This document shows positions 1 through 6,197 of a stretch of 10,612 bases of DNA, in pieces. The DNA is taken from positions 1 through 10,612 of the forward strand of contig JAKSRN010000047.1 in NCBI GenBank assembly GCA_024403585.1, given 5' to 3'. The stretch is from Lachnospiraceae bacterium (GTDB lineage Bacteria; Bacillota; Clostridia; Lachnospirales; Lachnospiraceae). The position numbers were made by a program, and so were the translations under genes. The number at the start of each line of letters is the position of its first letter. Within the stretch, counting starts at the first letter, position 1. The notes under the pieces were generated by a model. The model made no database searches and was not told the origin of the DNA. It saw only the letters and a list, made by a program, of their open reading frames with translations.

Positions 1-3000
1 ATCTTCTGTCCATTCTGAGTCGAGATAACAGCTTACATAAGCAGAGATATCTTTGGTGGTTCCATTGGAATATCTTGCTGTTACTTTCATGCCTGCAGGA
101 TCAAAGGTCTGTCCCTTGCAGTAAACCGCTGTGGACGGATCCTGTGTTACTTCAAGAGAAGTGATCATGCTGGAAAGCTTCATCAGCTGTGCAGAGTCAT
201 TCTTAAAGTAGATATTTCCATCTGCGTCGACGATCGGACTGCAGATGGCATACTGAGCCTGCTTTCCTGATGGAGTAAAGAGTACATAAGCTGTATCAAA
301 ATCATATGTAACGTTCTTTTCTGTATAGCTCTCGTGGGTGCTGTAGGCTGGATCCAGAGCGGTCTGACCTGCTTTGTCACGAAGTACACGAAGTTTTCCA
401 GGTGTAAAGTTATCCAAGAAGTATACATATACATATTCAGTGTCATTCTCATAAGCTGTCGTTAACAGACCACTGGTCTGAGGATAACCCTGTGTAGGGA
501 CTGTATATGCGATGGACCAGCTTGCAAGATCGATTACTGTAATGTTGTGTCCGGAATACTGAGTGAACTGTCCTGTTCCACTGGCACCAACATATGCTCT
601 TCCTTTATAAACTGTCGGAGTGGATGAACTCATAGCAACACTGTTTTCAGAACCGTTGCTCAGTTTGATGGAACGGAAAGAGTCTTCCCTGAAAGTTCCA
701 TCTGCATTCATGCGGATACTGCAGAAATAGCCACCTTTAGAGGTGAAATAGCAGGCATCTGTTGCTGCATCATAACAGATACTGCTTCTGAGATCTCCGA
801 CAACAGGTGCTTCGAATTTATCCAGGATTGCTCCTGTTACAGGATCAAATGAAATTACAGATCCGTGGCCGGTTGAAGATCCGGAATCACCATCATCAGT
901 AGTTACCAGTGTATAGGCATCGGTTACATATGCGCCAGCCCAGTAGAAACCTTTATCTGTGTGACGCCAGGTGGCAAGTTTTGCTTCAGTAGTCTGTGCA
1001 GGATCCTCATCTGTGACGGAAATGCAGACAAAATTCGCTTTTTTGGTTTCACTGTTCCAGAAACCTGTGTAAATATAGCCATCTTTATAGGCGATGGTAC
1101 TGTTAGGCTGTCCTCCAAGTGGATCTGTATATAGCCATACAGACTCAAGAGTTTCTGCATTGAATGCCTGAATACGTCCATTGGAAAGACCTACAAAAAT
1201 CAATCCGTTTGCGTAAGTCGGAGAATTGATTGCGAAAGAAGAACTTGCAACCATATCACCGGACTGAACTACTTCGCCTGTCTCTTTATCTACTTTAACA
1301 ATGGATGTTCCTGCGTATGTATAGAGATAGCCACCTACAAGAATCGGACAACCGGTTGCTCCGCTTCCATAGCCATCACCGATCTTGTTGGCCCATACAA
1401 GTACAGCGTCTTCTGCCTTGATTGGAGTTTTTGAATCTGTGATACCATTGTTCTCAGTGCCCTGACGGAAGCTGCTCCAGTCATCATCGCCGGAGATATC
1501 CTTGTAAGAGGTTTCTTCTGCTTTTACAAGATTGTAATTATAAGATGTAACATTCTTATCAGATGTGAAAGAACCGCTGGTTCCTACATATCCTTTCGCA
1601 GTGATCACATAATTGTAGGTTAGTGTTTCACAAAGTGCATAGCTTCCGTCTTCTTCAGGAAGGATTCTTACTCCTGAAAGATCCTCAGTAAGGAAAAGAG
1701 TTGCATCTGCAGGGGTAATATTAAATCTGGTCACTACAGGATCCAGTTTGGTAACGTGAACGGTATAAACCTGTTCAATTGCTTCCGGATCTGTATGTCC
1801 AATTGTAATGGTTATATCCTCTGCTGCTTTTTTAGGATCCAGTGCTATGGATGTAGTCTGAGCTACATTTGGCGCATGCTCTTCATCAAAACGAATTTCG
1901 CTGCTACCCTCTGGAGAAGCTACAGTAATCACTCCATTGAAATCATTACCGACTAATGAAGAGTAAAGCTGAGTATCAATGTTCAGTGTCTGCGTCTTCT
2001 TTGCGACACCGGCAGTATAGTTCAGGACAGTTTTGTCATATCCTGTCTTAGCTGCTACTGTGTCCTGAGTAAGTACAAGCTCATTGCCGTCCGGATCGCT
2101 TACTTTAATTGAGTTAGCTTCCATTAAACGACGTACACGTACTTTATAATCCTGGTAATAGGTTACACCGGTACTGTCTGTTTTGGTTACAGTGATCGCA
2201 AGACGATTGGTATTTCCGTTCTGATTAATAAGTGTTGGAATATTTGTTGCTTTTCCAACAGTATGATCTCGCTCAATCGGATCTCCCTTATAGCTGTTAT
2301 AGGAAAGATGAATGGTAAGATCTGAAGCTGCTACATTGGCAGTCATATAGCAGAAGGTTCTGCTGGTACCGATCTGGAAATCCAGTTCATGCTCTGAAGG
2401 TGCAAAATCAGGAACGATTGGATACATAACAGCTGCTGTTCCTGTTGCAGATTTGATGTCCATAGATGTGATCCAGTCAGTGGTTACAGGTGTTGCAGCA
2501 TTCACTTTTAATCCTGCAGATGCAGTAAAGCTGCCGGATGTGTGATACCATGTGTCTTTTGTTCCGATCCAGGTATATGTTTCACCCGGAGTCAGATGAT
2601 ATGTATCTGCTGCAGCTGATTCTGTTGCCGGAAGGATTTCTTCACCTGCTGCATTCTTGATACAAGTGGTCATTCCAGCCGCATGATTTAAAGTAACTTC
2701 TGCAGATTCTTTTTTCTCGATTTTCAGAACATAACTGCGCTCTACCCCATCAGCTGCTGCAGTTACTTTTACTGTGGTAACACCTTTATTCTGAAGTGTA
2801 ACGGTAGTTGGACTGCCATTTTCTACTGCTGATCCGTTGACTGTAAGTGCTGCATTGTCACACAGCAATGTAGCTGTCAGATCCACCTGGTTTTCTACAG
2901 TGGAAAGTGTATATTCCAGTGTATCAGGGTTGAATTCTAACGGAAGTTTTGTCCCTTTCGCTTTTACGGTAAGGCCTGAGAGAGTAGGTACACGTACAAA

Positions 3001-4164
3001 GGAAATACGGTATTCCTGTGTCTGTGTGGTGCCATCAGCCATAGCTTTTCTTGCTTCCACACGGGCGTATCCAGGAGTAAGTGAATTTGCTTCTACCGCA
3101 TTATTTACATAAGTAGTATGGCTGTTCCAAACCTTGGCACCAGACTGCATCTCGCTGTCAGTACCAAAATAGAGTCTTACTGATGCAGGGTCCACATCGG
3201 CAGCGTTAGCTGCGTAGATAAAGAGCTTGGTACCTGCATAATCAGGAAGATAATAGACAGCATCAGAACCAAAGGTTCCTGTTTTTGTTACAGGCTCACT
3301 CCAGTCAGTAGCAAGACCAAGATCAACGTCTGCAATCCACTGTCCGGAAGGAAGCTCTACTGAAAGCACATTCTCGGTACCGGCTTCTACTGTCAGATTT
3401 CCTTTTATATGACTGAATAGTCCGTCGCTGATATCAAAGCTGTATGCACCTGGAACAAGAGAGACGCGTCCATCCTGAGGAAGGTCCATTACTGATTCGG
3501 TTCCGTAAGCATTTGTAAAGGTACAGGTAGCAGAAGCAACAGGTGTGCCTCCACGAGTGATCTGAAGGATTACAGGTGCAGTATCACCGTGGATCAGTTC
3601 CAGGTAATCCTCTGTTTTAGAAAGCAGTTCAGCATCCATTGCAGCTGCTGTATCCGCATCAGCGGACCAATAGCCGGAAAGTGCAGCGTTAGCAGCCTCA
3701 GCAAGAGGTGCATACTGGGTTCTGCCATCACCTGCTTCTCTGTAAGCAGCAAGATCTTTCTCAAGTGACAGAAGTGCATCTGAATAAGCCTGCTCATAAT
3801 TACCGGTGATCCAGATTGCTGAGATCTGGTCTGCAGATACGGTAAGATCATAACCGGCATTATCATAATAGAGAATATAGGAATCAGATACGCCTTCAAC
3901 AGCGTTGATCCATCCTCCATCTTCCAGTCCGGCAAATGTATATCCGCTTGCTAACAAAGCATCTTTTACACTTGAACCGGGATTGTAATGAATAGTGGTA
4001 GGCGGAATGATCGGCTGTCCGCCTGAAAGAGCCATCAGCACAAAGCTTCCGCTCTCTCCGTCTGCCCATACAGTCAGAGCACTTGCCGGGATCAGAGTCC
4101 AGGTTAGAAGCACTGCCAGCATAAGAGACAGGAATCTTTTAGCTTTCTTTTTCAATAGTTTCAT
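1..4164 (-). CDS. Giant secreted PEGA/cadherin-like/beta-propeller protein, 3' end missing
   Basis: The frame is open from ATG at 4164 to the window edge (1388 codons, no stop). AGAGAGGAG lies 4 bases before the ATG and 13 bases separate it from the previous gene. MKLLKKKAKR and a hydrophobic core lead to a likely cleavage after VWA (residue 34). A small beta domain follows (about 49-125, with GSSVKDALLASGYTF, possibly DUF4430-related), then a helical Ala-rich segment (126-188). Residues 189-808 hold two long modules, each a PEGA-like part plus cadherin-like beta-sandwich parts (for example LSGLTVKAKG and LEFNPDTLEYTL at 396-420). A third PEGA-like part (809-888) leads into a PQQ-type beta-propeller (889-about 1332) with repeats such as SIVKVDKETGEVV, RIQAFNAETLES and SVISFDPVTGAIL, about eight blades. 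The last visible part (1333-1388) begins a Big_3 Ig-like domain (GMKVTARYSNGTTKDIS). 'PQQ' here names the repeat shape; no cofactor or enzyme activity is implied. Adhesion, ligand binding or wall-associated scaffolding are all possible. Confidence 0.88.
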   Translation of the reverse strand, partial: MKLLKKKAKRFLSLMLAVLLTWTLIPASALTVWADGESGSFVLMALSGGQPIIPPTTIHYNPGSSVKDALLASGYTFAGLEDGGWINAVEGVSDSYILYYDNAGYDLTVSADQISAIWITGNYEQAYSDALLSLEKDLAAYREAGDGRTQYAPLAEAANAALSGYWSADADTAAAMDAELLSKTEDYLELIHGDTAPVILQITRGGTPVASATCTFTNAYGTESVMDLPQDGRVSLVPGAYSFDISDGLFSHIKGNLTVEAGTENVLSVELPSGQWIADVDLGLATDWSEPVTKTGTFGSDAVYYLPDYAGTKLFIYAANAADVDPASVRLYFGTDSEMQSGAKVWNSHTTYVNNAVEANSLTPGYARVEARKAMADGTTQTQEYRISFVRVPTLSGLTVKAKGTKLPLEFNPDTLEYTLSTVENQVDLTATLLCDNAALTVNGSAVENGSPTTVTLQNKGVTTVKVTAAADGVERSYVLKIEKKESAEVTLNHAAGMTTCIKNAAGEEILPATESAAADTYHLTPGETYTWIGTKDTWYHTSGSFTASAGLKVNAATPVTTDWITSMDIKSATGTAAVMYPIVPDFAPSEHELDFQIGTSRTFCYMTANVAASDLTIHLSYNSYKGDPIERDHTVGKATNIPTLINQNGNTNRLAITVTKTDSTGVTYYQDYKVRVRRLMEANSIKVSDPDGNELVLTQDTVAAKTGYDKTVLNYTAGVAKKTQTLNIDTQLYSSLVGNDFNGVITVASPEGSSEIRFDEEHAPNVAQTTSIALDPKKAAEDITITIGHTDPEAIEQVYTVHVTKLDPVVTRFNITPADATLFLTEDLSGVRILPEEDGSYALCETLTYNYVITAKGYVGTSGSFTSDKNVTSYNYNLVKAEETSYKDISGDDDWSSFRQGTENNGITDSKTPIKAEDAVLVWANKIGDGYGSGATGCPILVGGYLYTYAGTSIVKVDKETGEVVQSGDMVASSSFAINSPTYANGLIFVGLSNGRIQAFNAETLESVWLYTDPLGGQPNSTIAYKDGYIYTGFWNSETKKANFVCISVTDEDPAQTTEAKLATWRHTDKGFYWAGAYVTDAYTLVTTDDGDSGSSTGHGSVISFDPVTGAILDKFEAPVVGDLRSSICYDAATDACYFTSKGGYFCSIRMNADGTFREDSFRSIKLSNGSENSVAMSSSTPTVYKGRAYVGASGTGQFTQYSGHNITVIDLASWSIAYTVPTQGYPQTSGLLTTAYENDTEYVYVYFLDNFTPGKLRVLRDKAGQTALDPAYSTHESYTEKNVTYDFDTAYVLFTPSGKQAQYAICSPIVDADGNIYFKNDSAQLMKLSSMITSLEVTQDPSTAVYCKGQTFDPAGMKVTARYSNGTTKDISAYVSCYLDSEWTED
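1501..3600 (-). repeat. Diverged internal module duplication in the giant protein
   Basis: At protein level, residues 189-488 (2701-3600) and 489-808 (1741-2700) share one layout: a PEGA-like part ending in a TDW motif (286-288 and 562-564), a strand with PDYA or PDFA (307-310, 585-588), an ANAADVDPASVRL versus ANVAASDLTIHL stretch, then QEYRISFVRV versus QDYKVRVRRL, and a closing strand SYVLKIEKKE versus VYTVHVTKLD. A third copy of the PEGA-like part alone (809-888, 1501-1740) ends in DDW and joins the propeller. Identity is low and was judged by eye. Confidence 0.55.
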
Positions 4165-4168
4165 AGGT

Positions 4169-4177
4169 CTCCTCTCT
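4169..4177 (-). promoter_or_regulatory. Ribosome binding site of the giant protein gene
   Basis: AGAGAGGAG fills most of the 13-base gap after the preceding stop codon and sits 4 bases before the ATG at 4164. It fixes the start that also gives a good signal peptide. Confidence 0.65.
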
Positions 4178-6181
4178 TTAGTCAGAATTTACAGGATCTG
4201 TCGGTTCCTCAGGTGATGGATCCACAGGAGGATCAGGATCTACAGGATCTACCGGTGGGTCAACCGGAGGGAGCTGTGGTATCTCTTCCACCTGTCTGTC
4301 ATGACATCTTGAACATTCTCTTACGATCTCACCAGGGGCATCGCTTGTTGCTTCCGTGCGGCTGATCTCAACATAATCGTGTCCAAGTGCAGGAATTGCC
4401 TGCCCTGAAAGCTTTGTACCACAGTAAGAACAAGTAGACTCTTCTTCTCCTTCTTCTGTACATGTAGCCTGTTTTTTAATCTCTGTGGTTCCGGCTACGT
4501 GGGACTCAGAGCGAACGCCATTGATCCAGCTGCAGCAGTAGGTAGACAGTGTTCCCTGACCGGAGGAAGCACCGATATCCTTTCCGTAAGCAACGGTATA
4601 GCGCAGATAAATAGTTTCACCGGGGCTCATAAAGTAACCGGATAATCCTTTACCTGAATAGAGGCTTCCGCCGGCAGAATACATCCAGCCGGATCCCTGT
4701 GTAAAGTGATGTTCACCCAGCACAGCACCCGGGTAAGAGCCGGTTCTGTTGAGTCCGTCTTTATCAATGAGTTTCCAGAGAATTTCATCCGGTTCAAGAC
4801 CACTGCAGTCACCAAGATTGAGACCTCGGATATAGAAGCCGTTATCAAGTGTACCTGAGTAGCTTACTTCGATACCGTTATTGGTCAGGGCCTCCAGCAC
4901 TGCATAGGATGCAGGCTGTCCCTGGCGGATCTCTACAGGCCATGGTTCATCAATCGGACCCCATCCTACTGTAGAAGCATCCACCTGTACATAACCGGTA
5001 CCGATGACTTCACCGTCTTCAATTCCGTGGAAACGGATTGTTCTTGAAATATAGCCGGAATTAGCGGTATTATCCGGATCCTTTGCGCGAACCGCCAGGG
5101 TATTATCATGATAATCACCACTATATCCTCGGTCTAAGTAAAGCTGATATTCGTAACCGTTTTCATTTCCTGTAGGTGTATTTTTCAGAAGTTTGCCGTT
5201 CAGATAAACCTGAATGGTATCCGCATATATCTTCTTACCTGATTCATTGGAAGTAGCACGGATTGTTACCGTGACGTTCTGGTTGGAAGTCTCATAAGGA
5301 GCACCGGCAGGAATCGATGGATTCAGGATCTCAATTGTGACTCCGCTTCCTGTGGAAGGGTTATCCTCATCCGCTTCCTTATAAGCATAAGTAACAAAAT
5401 AATCCTGTTTCAGCAGCTCTTTGCCATCTTTCGCAGCAATCAGCGAAAAGCGGTTTCTTTGTCCGGCACGGGTACACTGGATCAGAGTGGCTTCATATTC
5501 GTCGCTATCACTGGAAAGAAGTCTTTTACTCTTGCCTACAGGTGTATACCATACCTGCAATTCTGTCTTTTCATCTGCATTCAGAAGGCTTGCAGAAAAC
5601 TGCAGTTTATCATTACTCAGAGAACCAATCTCAACATTTTTATAGCTGCCAAGATCAGTCAGGATCTGCAGTTCCTTCTCCTCTTCATCACCTTTATCAG
5701 GTTTTTTGGGATCTTCCTTTTTTTCATTCTCTTTTTCAGAACTGCCTTGTCCCTCCTGGTCGCCACCAGGTTTTTTCTCTCCTTCACCCTCCTCATCAGA
5801 GGTTTTATCACCATCAGAGGTTTCGCTTCCGCTCTGGTTTTCATCAGGAAGATCGTCAGTTGTTTCGGCTTTGAGGATTTCAGATGAGATCAGGTTCTCC
5901 GGTGGTTCCGGAGTATCTTCTTCCTGTTCCTCCTCTTCCTCTTCTTCTTCCTCTTCTTCCTCTTCTGTTTCCTCTTCCGATTCTTTATCTTCTTTTTCAT
6001 CGGATTCGGTATCTTTCATGGAGGAATCTACCATCTCCGGATATAGAGATGCCACTTCCTCTGAACGAGGGACATCTGGTGTTTCTCTCTCAAGGCGATT
6101 TCCCATCCAGATGAGGTCTAAAGATAAAAGTACTGCCAGCAGCAGGGAGACTAAAGAGAGTACTTTTTTCTTTTTGTTCAT
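4178..6181 (-). CDS. Acidic surface protein with DUF4430-like domain
   Basis: This is an exported 667-residue protein. MNKKKK and a hydrophobic stretch (7-27) form a signal peptide or uncleaved membrane anchor; no clear AxA cleavage site is seen. Residues 33-170 are a disordered acidic linker with 13 consecutive Glu (73-85). Two beta-rich Ig-like regions follow (about 178-268 and 280-386). Residues about 396-535 look like DUF4430, the fold shared with the C-terminal domain of transcobalamin and intrinsic factor, judged by QGQPASYAVLEAL, then GSGWMYSAGG and a closing MSPGETIYLRYTV. Next come two Cys-rich modules (568-636) of a type common in Clostridia surface proteins, with C574, CSYC (584-587), IPALGH (596-601) and CSRC (623-626). 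The tail (637-663) is a run of PPVDP-like repeats. No LPXTG sorting signal is present, so attachment may be by the N-terminus. AAGGAGG lies 7 bases before the ATG. The ligand is unknown. DUF4430 is a fold-level call from motif spacing, less certain than the reading frame. Confidence 0.85.
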   Translation of the reverse strand: MNKKKKVLSLVSLLLAVLLSLDLIWMGNRLERETPDVPRSEEVASLYPEMVDSSMKDTESDEKEDKESEEETEEEEEEEEEEEEEQEEDTPEPPENLISSEILKAETTDDLPDENQSGSETSDGDKTSDEEGEGEKKPGGDQEGQGSSEKENEKKEDPKKPDKGDEEEKELQILTDLGSYKNVEIGSLSNDKLQFSASLLNADEKTELQVWYTPVGKSKRLLSSDSDEYEATLIQCTRAGQRNRFSLIAAKDGKELLKQDYFVTYAYKEADEDNPSTGSGVTIEILNPSIPAGAPYETSNQNVTVTIRATSNESGKKIYADTIQVYLNGKLLKNTPTGNENGYEYQLYLDRGYSGDYHDNTLAVRAKDPDNTANSGYISRTIRFHGIEDGEVIGTGYVQVDASTVGWGPIDEPWPVEIRQGQPASYAVLEALTNNGIEVSYSGTLDNGFYIRGLNLGDCSGLEPDEILWKLIDKDGLNRTGSYPGAVLGEHHFTQGSGWMYSAGGSLYSGKGLSGYFMSPGETIYLRYTVAYGKDIGASSGQGTLSTYCCSWINGVRSESHVAGTTEIKKQATCTEEGEEESTCSYCGTKLSGQAIPALGHDYVEISRTEATSDAPGEIVRECSRCHDRQVEEIPQLPPVDPPVDPVDPDPPVDPSPEEPTDPVNSD
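4193..4273 (-). repeat. Pro/Asp/Val repeat tail
   Basis: This stretch encodes residues 637-663 of the acidic surface protein, short imperfect repeats of the type PPVDP, PVDPDPP and PEEPTDP, ending just before the stop codon. Such Pro-rich stretches often span cell wall in Gram-positive surface proteins. Here no LPXTG motif, hydrophobic segment or basic tail follows. Confidence 0.75.
5927..5965 (-). repeat. GAA/GAG triplet run encoding 13 Glu
   Basis: Thirteen successive GAA or GAG codons encode Glu73-Glu85 of the acidic surface protein, flanked by more Glu-rich codons (about 5915-5977). Because the unit is 3 bases, slippage would change linker length without breaking the frame. The mix of GAA and GAG interrupts perfect repetition and would slow such change. 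Confidence 0.85.
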
Positions 6182-6188
6182 TCTTTCG

Positions 6189-6195
6189 CCTCCTT
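6189..6195 (-). promoter_or_regulatory. Strong ribosome binding site for the acidic surface protein
   Basis: AAGGAGG with a 7-base spacer before the ATG at 6181 is the best Shine-Dalgarno sequence in the operon. It lies in the 16-base gap after the transglutaminase-fold gene, and suggests strong independent initiation on the first surface-protein gene. Confidence 0.7.
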
Positions 6196-6197
6196 AT

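Noticed and set aside
889..1500. Reading the propeller as a quinoprotein dehydrogenase
   Set aside because: The repeats have the PQQ-type shape, but I see no set of cofactor or metal ligands, and the setting is a surface protein with adhesion-type modules.
3594..3935. Minus-strand open frame of 113 residues inside the giant gene
   Set aside because: It is in a different frame from the continuous 1388-codon frame, which has a signal peptide and readable domains throughout.
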